A stretch of DNA of 64,000 nucleotides from Desulfobaculum xiamenense (GTDB taxonomy: Bacteria; Desulfobacterota; Desulfovibrionia; Desulfovibrionales; Desulfovibrionaceae). A program made the translations under genes and the position numbers. This document shows positions 16,638 through 25,748 of this stretch, one piece after another. The DNA is taken from NCBI RefSeq assembly GCF_011927665.1, contig NZ_JAATJA010000002.1:310001-374000 (forward strand). The letters are read 5' to 3'. The notes below the pieces were generated by a model. That model was not told where the DNA came from and ran no database searches. It saw only the letters and a program-made list of their open reading frames with translations. Position 1 is the first letter of the stretch, and every line of letters begins with the position of its first letter.

Positions 16638-17453
16638 CTATCCGATAGACGCGCCGGAGGCAAGTCTGGAGAGCAGATCAAGGGCGGCGCGTCCGGCTTC
16701 GCCCATATCGTCGCTCAGATCGTTCACGTAGGCGGCGATGTGGCGTTCAAGGGTCTCGTCGTCGAGTTCCTGCGCCAGCGTGCGCACCAGCGGCCATATG
16801 TCGGCGCGGGCGGCGCGGGCGTGGGCGAGGCTGGCGCGGATGGTGGCCACGACGGCGTCGCGGTCCTCGGGCGGCAGGTCGCGCCGGGCGGCGATGACGC
16901 CAAGCGGGATGGGCGCGCTGACGCCCTGCGCGTTCCACCATGCGCCGAGGTCCATGCGCAGTTCGAGGCCGTGGCGGGCGTAGACGAGGGCCGTCTCGTG
17001 GATGACGAGACCGGCGTCCACTCGGCCTTCGCGCACGGCGTCCACGATGTCCGAGAAGAGCATGGGCACGGGCGTGAAGCCTTGCGGCAGGGCCGCGCGC
17101 AGCACCGTGTAGGCCGTGGTGTGCAGGCCCGGTACGGCGATGGTGCGTAGCGTGGCGGGTGCGTCAGGCCGGGTGACGAGCTTCGGTCCCGCGCCGTGGC
17201 CGAAGGCCGCGCCCGAGGGCAGGATCTCGTAGTCGTCGGACAGGGCGAGGGCTGCTGCGGCGGAGAGCTTGATGACGTCGTGGCGGCCCGCTGCGGCGGA
17301 CTGGTTGAGCTCCTCCACGTCGGCCCAGAAGAAGCGGACCGGGCGGGACAGGCGCTCGGGCACGAGGCCGAGGATCCATGCCGCAAAGATGAACGTGTCG
17401 TTGGGACACGGGGAAATGGCGACGCTTAAGGGAGTGTTCATCGTATCGTCCAT
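16638..17453 (-). CDS. mqnD: 1,4-dihydroxy-6-naphthoate synthase (futalosine pathway)
   Basis: A 271-residue periplasmic-binding-fold enzyme of the MqnA/MqnD family, which cleaves cyclic dehypoxanthine futalosine to dihydroxynaphthoate in menaquinone synthesis. The signature ISPCPNDTFIFAAW at the N-terminus, VIKLSAAAALALSDDYEILPSGAAFG and GLVIHETALVYARHGL are MqnD-like. Two starts are possible (17453 or the ATG four codons on), both with weak ribosome-binding sites. It sits just downstream of mqnB, so two steps of the same pathway are encoded together. Confidence 0.93.
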   Translation of the reverse strand: MDDTMNTPLSVAISPCPNDTFIFAAWILGLVPERLSRPVRFFWADVEELNQSAAAGRHDVIKLSAAAALALSDDYEILPSGAAFGHGAGPKLVTRPDAPATLRTIAVPGLHTTAYTVLRAALPQGFTPVPMLFSDIVDAVREGRVDAGLVIHETALVYARHGLELRMDLGAWWNAQGVSAPIPLGVIAARRDLPPEDRDAVVATIRASLAHARAARADIWPLVRTLAQELDDETLERHIAAYVNDLSDDMGEAGRAALDLLSRLASGASIG

Positions 17454-17504
17454 ATGTCGGGCGGCGGTGGCTACCGCGTCGTCGCGCAGTGCCGTCGCGC
17501 CCGT

Positions 17505-18233
17505 TTACGGGATCGGTTCGTCGGTCCCGGCGGGTGATGCGCCGCCGAGAAGCGTTGTGGCGACTTCGGCGAGGCGCTCAAGGGCTTGGGGCAGGTTCCA
17601 GTCCTCTGCTGCGCGCGAACCGACGCGGTTCGACACGGTGCGGATTTCGAGGAAGGGTAGCCCCAGTTGCGCGCAGGCCAGCGCGAGGGCGAAGCCCTCC
17701 ATGCCTTCGGTCCGCGCGTCGGGATAGCGCTCGCGCAGGATGCTCAGGCGCTGCGGCGTGCCCGTCACGCCGGACACGGTGAGCATGCCCGCGCGGGCCC
17801 AGTGGGCTGGAAGCGTCAGGCCCATGGCCCGGGCCGCGTGGGCCGGGTCGAGGTCGATGCGGTCGAAGACGCGGCCCGCCGGGCCGTCGTGTAGCGCAAA
17901 GCCGATGCCCTGCGGGTCCGTGCCGTTCGGGCCGTTGAGGCCATACTCCGGCCACAGTTCGGCGTTGGCCGCGCAGACTGCCCCGAGGGGCAGCGCGGCG
18001 TCGTCGAGGGTTCCGGCCACGCCGAGGTTCAGCACTCCGTCGATGCCGGACTGCGAGGCGACGAGACGTCCCAGATGCAGCCCCGCATTGATCGGGGACA
18101 GGCCCGTGACCAGCACGAACGCGTCGCGACCGCACACGGCGGAGCGCAACCAGCCGCCCTGCTCCGGCACAGGATGGAGCTGGGGCAGGGCGGCCGAACA
18201 TTCGCGCGCGGTGGCGAAAACGAGGGCGAGCAT
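17505..18233 (-). CDS. mqnB: Futalosine hydrolase
   Basis: A 242-residue nucleosidase-fold enzyme that removes hypoxanthine from futalosine in menaquinone synthesis. Phosphorylase-family landmarks are VTGLSPINAGLHLGRL, LNLGVAGTLDDAALPLG, and EGMEGFALALACAQLGLPFLEIRTVSN, where the Glu-Gly-Met-Glu-Gly segment contacts ribose. The AGGAAGGA site lies inside the end of the preceding small gene, whose stop is only 3 bases before this ATG, so the two are tightly coupled. Another MTA/SAH-nucleosidase-like role is possible but is made unlikely by mqnD next door. Confidence 0.93.
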   Translation of the reverse strand: MLALVFATARECSAALPQLHPVPEQGGWLRSAVCGRDAFVLVTGLSPINAGLHLGRLVASQSGIDGVLNLGVAGTLDDAALPLGAVCAANAELWPEYGLNGPNGTDPQGIGFALHDGPAGRVFDRIDLDPAHAARAMGLTLPAHWARAGMLTVSGVTGTPQRLSILRERYPDARTEGMEGFALALACAQLGLPFLEIRTVSNRVGSRAAEDWNLPQALERLAEVATTLLGGASPAGTDEPIP

Positions 18234-18236
18234 CGC

Positions 18237-18464
18237 TCAGTCCTTCCTGATCGTCACGAGGTAGTGGGCGGAGGGCAGGCGCTCGCGCGAGACGAGGCTC
18301 GCGCCCCGGTGGCGGAGGATGATGTCGACCTTGATCAGGCCTTCATAGTCCACCTCGGCCTCGAGGAGGCCGCCGGACGGCAGATCCTGGAGATGCAAAC
18401 TCATCTCCCGATAGCCCGCTCAGCAGTCCTGCCAGCAGATGATGCGACGCATGTCGTCACTCAT
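18237..18464 (-). CDS. Probable small selenoprotein with in-frame UGA (75 aa)
   Basis: From an ATG at 18464 with a strong GGGAGG site, an open frame of 76 codons runs to a stop at 18237, broken only by one TGA at codon 15 (18422-18420). The local peptide is CWQDC-U-AGYREM, placing the UGA residue directly after Cys14 with Cys10 nearby. Eleven bases after the UGA is a perfect 7-bp stem (18408-18402 with 18395-18389) with the 6-base loop AGUUUG. The apical loop begins 18 bases after the UGA and has G in its first two positions, as expected of bacterial SECIS elements. The gene lies 18 bp after the nucleotide-sugar dehydrogenase and 3 bp before mqnB, spacing typical of a real operon gene. I do not recognise the family. 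A nonsense mutation, or a restart at the internal ATG, are the alternatives. Confidence 0.6.
18389..18408 (-). promoter_or_regulatory. Putative bacterial SECIS element
   Basis: A 7-bp perfect stem with a 6-base loop (AGUUUG on the mRNA) starting 11 bases after the in-frame UGA. Spacing and loop resemble the E. coli fdhF element, whose stem also begins 11 bases downstream of its UGA with a 6-base loop starting AG. Confidence 0.55.
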
Positions 18465-18482
18465 CGCGTCCTCCCGTGGCGG

Positions 18483-19796
<1,314 letters not shown>

Positions 19797-19878
19797 GCTC
19801 TTGATGCTCCTTGATATTTCCCACTGGGGCGCAACGCGCGGGAGTGGACACGGCGGGGCGGCGAATGTAGGTTGACGC

Positions 19879-20076
19879 ATGCAGTTCGACTGGAAGCTCT
19901 TCACCGCAGCGATCGGGCTTGCGTTCGTCTTCGAAGGCGTCTTCTACGCATTGGCCGCCAACCACATGCAGCGCATTTTGCGTGCACTGGCCGACAGACC
20001 TCCGTCCGAGCTGCGTACGCTCGGGCTTACGGCAGCCATTCTCGGGCTGCTGCTGGTCTGGTTCGCGCGGTCCTGA
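19879..20076 (+). CDS. Small inner-membrane protein, DUF2065 (YjeT-like)
   Basis: A 65-residue protein with two hydrophobic helices (about residues 7-27 and 47-62) separated by a short basic loop, HMQRILRALADRPP. This matches the DUF2065 family of unknown function. It is divergent from the nucleotide-sugar dehydrogenase and ends 13 bp from the convergent methyltransferase gene. Confidence 0.8.
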   Translation: MQFDWKLFTAAIGLAFVFEGVFYALAANHMQRILRALADRPPSELRTLGLTAAILGLLLVWFARS

Positions 20077-20089
20077 TCCCGGCGCGTCG

Positions 20090-21349
20090 TTACTTCTTCT
20101 TCGCGGGCGCGGCCTTCTTGGTCGTCGCCTTCTTCTTTTTCGTCTTGGCCGCGGGCTTCTTCGCCGCGGCCGAATTCGTTTCGTTTGCTGCCTTGGCGGC
20201 CGCCTTCGTGCCCTTCGTCGTCGTGGTCTTCTTCGAGGCCTTTTTCGGTGCCGCCTGCGCCGGAGCCGCCTTGGCGGGTTCCGTCTTCGCAGCCTCGGGC
20301 ATCTTGGACTTTGGCTCCTCGGTCGTCACGGGAGTCTCGACGACGGGTTCGGAGGCCGGGGCCTTGTCGGCGGGCGCTTCGGCCTTCGGTGCCACGGGTT
20401 CCGCAACCGGTTCCGCTTTGGGGACCTCGGCCTTCGCCGGTGCCGCGGGTGCGGTCGTCTCGGTGGGCTGCGCGGCTTCGGGCGCGTCCTCGGTGGCGGT
20501 CGCTTCGTGCGCGCGGGCGGCCATGTCAAGCCCTGCGAGGGCGACGGCCACGGCCTGCGCGTTGAATTCGAGGGCGGAGCGTCCGTCGGCGTCGGTGACG
20601 CGCGCGGCGGGTGCGGGGGCGGGCGCTTCGGCCGCCGCGGCCTTGCGGGCTACGTGGATGTTCACGATGCCCGACATGAGCGGTACGTGGTACACCTGCT
20701 CGAAGCCTGCGGCGCGGATTTCATCGGCCAGTTCCGGCGCGGTGGGGAAGGCGCAGATGGTGTCGGCGAGGTAGGCGTAGGCCTTTTCGTCGCCGGAGAA
20801 GACCCTGCCGATGAGGGGCAGGAGCTTGTTCAGATAGAAATTGTAGAGGCCCTTCCAGATGCGATTGCGGCCCGAGCCGAATTCGAGGATGCACATGCGC
20901 CCGCCGGGCACCAGCACGCGCAGCATTTCGGCGTAGGCGTCCTCGCGGGGACGGATGTTGCGGATGCCGAAGGCGATGGTGACGTTGTCCACGCTGTGGC
21001 CGGGCAGGGGGATGTTCCGGCCATCGGCCAGCACGGGAAGAATGTTCGCGTGGGTGCCGGGCTTGAGCTTGCGGCGGCCCTTGAGCAGCATAGGCTTCGC
21101 GAAGTCCATGGACAGGACCTGCGTGCCGGGGTGCTGCCGGAGGATTTCGAGGGACACGTCCAGCGTGCCGGCGGCGAGGTCGAGAACGCGGCGGGTGGGA
21201 CCGGGGCGCAGCATGCGCACCAGCCGGTAGCGCCAGTAGATGTCCAGCCCGAGGCTCAGGAAGTGATTGAGGAAGTCGTACCAGTCGGCGATGCGTCCGA
21301 ACATGCCGGCGACCCGTCCGGCGTGTCTGGCGTGGTCGATGTTCTGCAT
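20090..21349 (-). CDS. ubiE: UbiE/MenG-type quinone methyltransferase with lysine/alanine-rich tail
   Basis: The first 235 residues are a class I methyltransferase of the UbiE/MenG family: MFGRIADWYDFLNHFLSLGLD, the SAM site LDLAAGTLDVSLEI, DNVTIAFGIRNI and PGGRMCILEFG. It would methylate demethylmenaquinone. Residues about 236-419 are an added low-complexity tail: first Ala/Pro/Glu-rich, then strongly basic with repeated Lys-Lys and Ala-Lys blocks ending in AAPAKKK, like bacterial histone-H1-type C-termini. Typical family members end near residue 235-250. The start is the ATG that gives the canonical N-terminus; its Shine-Dalgarno site is weak. No frameshift separates the parts, and codon usage stays GC-rich throughout. 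Confidence 0.85.
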   Translation of the reverse strand: MQNIDHARHAGRVAGMFGRIADWYDFLNHFLSLGLDIYWRYRLVRMLRPGPTRRVLDLAAGTLDVSLEILRQHPGTQVLSMDFAKPMLLKGRRKLKPGTHANILPVLADGRNIPLPGHSVDNVTIAFGIRNIRPREDAYAEMLRVLVPGGRMCILEFGSGRNRIWKGLYNFYLNKLLPLIGRVFSGDEKAYAYLADTICAFPTAPELADEIRAAGFEQVYHVPLMSGIVNIHVARKAAAAEAPAPAPAARVTDADGRSALEFNAQAVAVALAGLDMAARAHEATATEDAPEAAQPTETTAPAAPAKAEVPKAEPVAEPVAPKAEAPADKAPASEPVVETPVTTEEPKSKMPEAAKTEPAKAAPAQAAPKKASKKTTTTKGTKAAAKAANETNSAAAKKPAAKTKKKKATTKKAAPAKKK

Positions 21350-21371
21350 GGGAGTGGAGCCTCGGAGATGT

Positions 21372-21539
21372 TTAGCGCTCGGTGGGCGCGTTGTCGTCGT
21401 TCGAGATGGTGGCCAGAACCTCTCTGTAGATGCTGGAGAAGAACTCCGAGAAGTTGGTGGGGGAGATGCGTCCCGTCTCGATGAACTTGACAACGATCTC
21501 CTTCGTTACCTGCAATGCCTGCTGCTGTAGCTTGTCCAC
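21372..21539 (-). CDS. Small conserved-looking protein, 55 aa (GTG start)
   Basis: A 55-residue protein starting at a GTG preceded by GGAGG seven bases upstream. It reads as a helical, mixed-charge sequence (KEIVVKFIETGRISPTNF, then SSIYREVLATI) with no membrane segment. The pattern weakly recalls the N-terminal helix pair of MucR-type regulators, but it has no zinc finger. It lies 22 bp before the ubiE gene on the same strand, so they may be co-transcribed. Function unknown. Confidence 0.65.
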   Translation of the reverse strand: MDKLQQQALQVTKEIVVKFIETGRISPTNFSEFFSSIYREVLATISNDDNAPTER

Positions 21540-21782
21540 TGAAAGCCTCCATGGAGATGGCGGGCGCAGTGCGCACGCTTTCTTGAAAAACCCGCCCGGG
21601 GGGAAACGCCATTCGACCACCGAGTCAAAAGCGACCGGGCGGGAAAGGAAGATAACCCTGGTAGGCCACCCCCCTTTTTCCGGGGCTTGTAGCATCTTGC
21701 CAACCCGGAGTCGAGGCATAGTGCATGGCGGGCCGTGGCGGCTCGCCATGCCGTGCGCGATATGCTGCGTCCGCGAGATGTC

Positions 21783-22775
21783 CTATTCGTCGCGCAGGTC
21801 GCGGGTCATGAGTTCCGCCACGGCCTGCCGGGGAGACTTGTCCTCGTAGAGCACCTGATGGAGCTCGCTGGTGATGGGCAGATCCACGCCAAGCTCCATG
21901 GCGAGGGAGTGCACGGCCTCGGTGGTCTTCACGCCCTCGGCCACGGAGCGCATCTCGCCGAGGATGTCCACCAGCTTTCGGCCACGGCCGATCTGCAAGC
22001 CCACCTGCCGGTTGCGCGAGGCGTCGCCCGTGCAGGTCAGCACGAGGTCGCCAAGGCCCGATAGGCCCTGAAAGGTCTCTGCCCGCGCGCCGAGCGCCAC
22101 GCCGAGGCGGCTCATTTCGGTCAGCCCGCGCGTGATGAGGGCCGCCCGGGCGTTGGAGCCGAAGTCGAGCCCGTCGGCGATGCCCGCCGCGATGGCGATG
22201 ATGTTCTTGAATGCGCCGCCGAGTTCCACGCCGCGATAGTCCGTGGTGGTGTAGATGCGGAAGTGCTCGGTGGAGAGCGCGTCGCGGATGGCGCGGCCGC
22301 GCTTCTCGTCCGCACAGCCGAGGGTGACGGTGGTGGGGATGTCGCGGCTGACCTCGTCCGCGAAGGACGGGCCGGACAGCATGGCGTAGTGCGGTCGCAG
22401 ATCGCCCAGCACGTCGTCCACCACCTGTGACATGGTCATGTGCGTGGAAAGTTCGATGCCCTTGCTGGCGCAGACGATGATCGGCCGCGAGGGCAGGTGC
22501 TCCACGCAGTTTTCCATGGCCTGCCGGGTGAACTGCGCGGGGACGGCCCACAGGAAGATTTCGGCGTTCTCGCTGGCGTGCGCCATGTCCGTCGTTGCGG
22601 TGAGGCGCGGATCAAGGGCGATGCCCGGGAGGTACCACGAGTTCTCGTGCTCCCGGTTGAGGCGCGAGACCATGTCGTGCTGGCGGGACCAGAGGATGGT
22701 GTCGTGTCCCTTGCGGGCGCAGACGTTGGCGAGTGTGGTTCCCCACGCACCCGCGCCGATGACGGCGATCTTCAT
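21783..22775 (-). CDS. gpsA: NAD(P)-dependent glycerol-3-phosphate dehydrogenase
   Basis: A 330-residue enzyme making sn-glycerol 3-phosphate for phospholipids. The N-terminal dinucleotide fold MKIAVIGAGAWGTTLA, SKGIELSTHMTMSQV, LSGPSFADEV, and the catalytic-domain segment GGAFKNIIAIAAGIADGLDFGSNARAALITRGL (with its catalytic Lys) and LSGLGDLVLTCTGDASRNR are all intact. The length is standard. The start has AAGGAG. It is divergent from the siroheme decarboxylase gene. Confidence 0.95.
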   Translation of the reverse strand: MKIAVIGAGAWGTTLANVCARKGHDTILWSRQHDMVSRLNREHENSWYLPGIALDPRLTATTDMAHASENAEIFLWAVPAQFTRQAMENCVEHLPSRPIIVCASKGIELSTHMTMSQVVDDVLGDLRPHYAMLSGPSFADEVSRDIPTTVTLGCADEKRGRAIRDALSTEHFRIYTTTDYRGVELGGAFKNIIAIAAGIADGLDFGSNARAALITRGLTEMSRLGVALGARAETFQGLSGLGDLVLTCTGDASRNRQVGLQIGRGRKLVDILGEMRSVAEGVKTTEAVHSLAMELGVDLPITSELHQVLYEDKSPRQAVAELMTRDLRDE

Positions 22776-22963
22776 GATGCGGCATTCTCCTTTTTGCTGG
22801 TTCTGCGGCGCTTCGAGCCTGTTTCCTAGGATTTCCGGAGAGTACATATCCCGCGCCACCTGCCAAGGCAAGGTTGGCGGTTGCAACGGCCTCAAGGCTC
22901 CGGTATCACAGGTCCGTCCGGCGGTTCTCCGCAGGATGCATCCCAAACGCGAGGATATACAGC

Positions 22964-23443
22964 ATGGCAGCACGCACGTTCACGGATATGCAGCGCACGA
23001 TACTGCGCAGGATTCAGGGCACCCTGCCCGACAGCCCGACGCCCTTCGCGGATATCGCCGCCGAGGCGGGCGTGACCGAGCAGGAGGTTCTCGACCTCGT
23101 GCGCGGCCTCAAGGCCGACGGCGCCATCCGTCGCTTCGGAGCCACCCTTCGGCATCAGAAGGCCGGATACGCCCACAACGCCATGGTCGCGTGGTATGTG
23201 GAGGCGGATCTGGACATCGACGAGGTCGGTGCCATCATGGCCGCACGCCCCGAAGTGTCGCACTGCTATCACCGCCGTAACTGCATGGACTGGCCCTACA
23301 ATATCTACACCATGATTCACGGCCAGAATCCAGACGATTACAAGCTCGTTGTCGAGGAGATCATCGCCGCCACCGGCGTGACCCAGTACGACGTGCTCGA
23401 AAGCGTGAAGGAACTCAAGAAGTCCTCCATGAAATACTTCTAG
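22964..23443 (+). CDS. Siroheme decarboxylase subunit (AhbA/AhbB, Lrp-like)
   Basis: A 159-residue protein of the AhbA/AhbB (NirD/L/G/H-like) family, which decarboxylates siroheme to didecarboxysiroheme in the alternative heme pathway of sulfate reducers. An N-terminal winged helix (ADIAAEAGVTEQEVLDLVRGLKADGAIRRFGATL) is followed by an AsnC-type domain with RPEVSHCYHRRNCMDWPYNIYTMIHG. The His-Cys-Tyr-His-Arg-Arg segment is typical of the active site. It ends KSSMKYF, as AhbB-like proteins often do. The partner subunit is not in this window. It is followed by hemL, consistent with a heme operon. Confidence 0.88.
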   Translation: MAARTFTDMQRTILRRIQGTLPDSPTPFADIAAEAGVTEQEVLDLVRGLKADGAIRRFGATLRHQKAGYAHNAMVAWYVEADLDIDEVGAIMAARPEVSHCYHRRNCMDWPYNIYTMIHGQNPDDYKLVVEEIIAATGVTQYDVLESVKELKKSSMKYF

Positions 23444-23489
23444 CCGACGCTTCCGGCCCGGCCGGGACACGGCGGACCAAGGAACCCGC

Positions 23490-23621
23490 GTGGACGCCCA
23501 CCCTGTGCAATCCCCCGCACTGCGCGTCCGCGATATCTTTTTCGCAGGGGGGCGAGGCTTCGGGCGCGTTTCCGCTCTTGTCGGGCGGGCCGTGGACTCG
23601 GGCCGGAGACAACAGCAATGA
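23490..23621 (+). CDS. Possible small ORF translationally coupled to hemL
   Basis: A 43-codon frame begins at GTG (23490) with AAGGAA upstream, and its TGA overlaps the ATG of hemL as ATGA. The predicted peptide ([18 protein letters not shown]...) is basic with no recognised domain. It may be a leader that couples translation to hemL, or chance open sequence in GC-rich DNA. Confidence 0.3.
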   Translation: MDAHPVQSPALRVRDIFFAGGRGFGRVSALVGRAVDSGRRQQQ

Positions 23622-24886
23622 GCAAATCACAGGAACTGTTCGAGCAGGCCAAGACGCTCATCCCGGGCGGCGTGAATAGCCCGGTGCGCGCCTGCCTCAG
23701 CGTGGGCGTGGACCCCATCTTCATCGACAGCGCTCGCGGATCGCGGTTGACCACCGTGGACGGTGACGAACTGGTCGATTTCGTCATGTCGTGGGGCCCC
23801 ATGCTCCTCGGCTACGGGCACCCCGAGGTCAACGCCGCCGCAGCAGCGGCCGCCGCAAAGGGCACCAGCTTCGGCGCTCCCTGCGCCCTTGAGGTCGAGA
23901 TGGCCAAGGCCGTTGTCGACGCCGTGCCGTCCATCGAGATGGTGCGCATGGTCAGCTCCGGCACCGAGGCCACCATGAGCGCCCTGCGCCTCGCGCGCGG
24001 CTACACCGGCCGCAGCAAGGTCGTGAAGTTCATGGGCAACTACCATGGTCACTCCGACAGCTTCCTCGCCAGCGCCGGTTCCGGTCTGGCCACCCTGTCC
24101 ATTCCCGGCACGCCTGGCGTTCCGGCCGAGACCGTGGCCCACACCCTGCTTGCCCCCTACAACGACCTCGACGCCGTCAAGGCCCTGTTCGCCGCCCATG
24201 GTAGCGACATCGCCGCCGTCATCGTGGAACCCTGCGCGGGCAACATGGGCCTTGTCCTGCCCGCAGACGGCTTCCTCAAGGGCCTGCGTGCCGTGACCGA
24301 GCAGTACGGCGCACTGCTCATCTTCGACGAAGTCATCACCGGCTTCCGCGTGTCCTTCGGCGGCGCGCAGAAGCGCTTCGGCATCACCCCGGACCTGACC
24401 ACCCTCGGCAAGATCATCGGCGGTGGCTACCCCGTGGGCTGCTACGGCGGCAAGCGCGAGATTATGGAGCGCGTGGCCCCCAGCGGAGACGTGTATCAGG
24501 CCGGAACCCTGTCCGGTAACCCCGTGGCCATGGCCGCCGGTCTTGCCACGCTGCGCCTGCTCGAACAGGCCGATTACGGCGCCCTCGAACGCCGCACCGT
24601 GAAGCTCGTGGACGAGATGACCGGCCTCTTCATGGAGAAGTCCGTACCGGTGACGGTGAACACCATCGCTTCCCTGTTCACGGTCTTCTTCACCCGCGAG
24701 GAGATCACGGACTTCGACAGCGCCCGCAAGGCCGACGGCGAGCGCTATGCCAGCTTCTACCGCCAGATGCGCGCCAACGGCGTGAACCTCGCGCCCTCGG
24801 GCTACGAGTGCTCCTTCACGTCCTTCGCCCATACCGAAGAGGACTACGACCACTTCCTCGACGCCGTGAGCAAGGTGCAGTTCTAG
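23618..24886 (+). CDS. hemL: Glutamate-1-semialdehyde 2,1-aminomutase
   Basis: A 422-residue PLP enzyme that makes 5-aminolevulinate in the C5 route to tetrapyrroles. Landmarks are [11 protein letters not shown] at the N-terminus, [44 protein letters not shown] and the PLP Lys in [27 protein letters not shown] follows. The length is standard. CGGAGAC precedes the ATG. It is downstream of the siroheme decarboxylase gene, so heme precursor supply and siroheme conversion are linked. Confidence 0.96.
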   Translation: MSKSQELFEQAKTLIPGGVNSPVRACLSVGVDPIFIDSARGSRLTTVDGDELVDFVMSWGPMLLGYGHPEVNAAAAAAAAKGTSFGAPCALEVEMAKAVVDAVPSIEMVRMVSSGTEATMSALRLARGYTGRSKVVKFMGNYHGHSDSFLASAGSGLATLSIPGTPGVPAETVAHTLLAPYNDLDAVKALFAAHGSDIAAVIVEPCAGNMGLVLPADGFLKGLRAVTEQYGALLIFDEVITGFRVSFGGAQKRFGITPDLTTLGKIIGGGYPVGCYGGKREIMERVAPSGDVYQAGTLSGNPVAMAAGLATLRLLEQADYGALERRTVKLVDEMTGLFMEKSVPVTVNTIASLFTVFFTREEITDFDSARKADGERYASFYRQMRANGVNLAPSGYECSFTSFAHTEEDYDHFLDAVSKVQF

Positions 24887-24920
24887 GCATTCGCCTTTCA
24901 GCGCTCCGGCCGTCGAGGTG

Positions 24921-25121
24921 AAGGCCTCCGGCGGCCGGGGCTTTGCCCCGGACCCCAGTCAAGGAAATGATTTCCTTGACAATCCTCATTAGGGCTTCGT
25001 CGCGCAAAGCCGCACGGTGCGCCTAGGGCACCCACGGTTATCGCATGTCGGGGTTCCAAGGGGCCAGCGGCCCCTTGGCCGGCGGAGCCTACGGCTTGCA
25101 TCGGTCAACGAACGATACGCC
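24921..25121 (+). repeat. Dispersed intergenic repeat, copy 2
   Basis: Same element as copies at 9.7, 29.9 and 36.8 kb. It starts GGCCTCCGGCGGCCGGGG with a CCGGGG hairpin, then a 23-base palindrome at 24958-24980 whose arm is AAGGAAAT here but AAGGGGGT in copies 1 and 4. A GGGGCCAGCGGCCCC hairpin near 25060 follows, and the tail CTTGCAT...GAACGATACGCC. It sits in the 370-bp gap after hemL; nothing else is recognisable there. Confidence 0.88.
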
Positions 25122-25256
25122 TCGCCCACGGCGAGCGACGTCGCGAGCGCTGCGGCCCACCCCGGTCCGCCCGCCTTTTTTGTTCACGCATCATACGGTC
25201 CCGTTGGCGAGTCCGCCTGTACGGCGGCGAGTCGGGACCGGAGGAGTTCGTCTTTC

Positions 25257-25736
25257 ATGTCATCCATGGGCATGCGTGGTTCCGCGCGCGGAACCGTCGA
25301 CGCATCGCTTCACGTCCCGGTGCGCGCCGCATGGCGCGGCGTGGCCGGTGTCCTTGTCGTTCTGGTCTGCCTTTTGGTGCCGTTTTGCGCCTTGTCCAAC
25401 ACCATGCCCGTCGCGCGGCCGGACAGCGTCGTCGTGGCGCGTCCGCATGGGCTTCGCGCCCAGATGCCTGCGGTGACCTTCGTCCATTCGCGCCATGGGC
25501 ACATGCGTTGCGGCCTGTGCCATCACACCATGGAGAGCCTTGGCGCGGCGGAAAGGTGCTCGTCCGCCGGATGCCACGACATGGTGGCCCCGCACTGCCC
25601 GCGCGAGAAGGCTTCCGGTCGCTATTTCAAAAACGCCTTCCACGACAGCCCGGCGAGCTGCCGGGGCTGCCACGCCGAACGTTCCGCCGAGGGGCACAAC
25701 GCAGGTCCCGTGGCCTGCAAGGGGTGCCATCGGTGA
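25257..25736 (+). CDS. Tetraheme c-type cytochrome, c3-like
   Basis: A 159-residue exported cytochrome. An N-terminal hydrophobic segment (about residues 28-46, GVAGVLVVLVCLLVPFCAL) acts as signal peptide or anchor. Four heme motifs follow: CGLCH, CSSAGCH (CX4CH), CRGCH and CKGCH. The last is almost at the C-terminus. Paired His (FVHSRHGH) before the first motif fits a class III fold. The motif order differs from TpI-c3 (last motif CX2CH), so it may be a membrane-associated or acidic-type relative. The ATG at 25257 has GAGGAG ten bases upstream; earlier in-frame sequence overlaps the repeat and is unlikely to be coding. Confidence 0.85.
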   Translation: MSSMGMRGSARGTVDASLHVPVRAAWRGVAGVLVVLVCLLVPFCALSNTMPVARPDSVVVARPHGLRAQMPAVTFVHSRHGHMRCGLCHHTMESLGAAERCSSAGCHDMVAPHCPREKASGRYFKNAFHDSPASCRGCHAERSAEGHNAGPVACKGCHR

Positions 25737-25748
25737 TGTTTCGGGGCG

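Noticed and set aside
18389-18422. Treating the in-frame TGA as a true stop with restart at the internal ATG (18404)
   Set aside because: The ribosome site before the internal ATG is too close to it, and the ATG sits inside the predicted hairpin; the outer ATG has a better site and gene-like spacing. This remains the main alternative.
24900-25120. The repeat copies as coding sequence (recurrent peptide AVGSAGQGAAGPLEP on one strand)
   Set aside because: The peptide comes from the shared hairpin sequence, with no start context and different frames in different copies. The pairing pattern fits DNA or RNA structure better.
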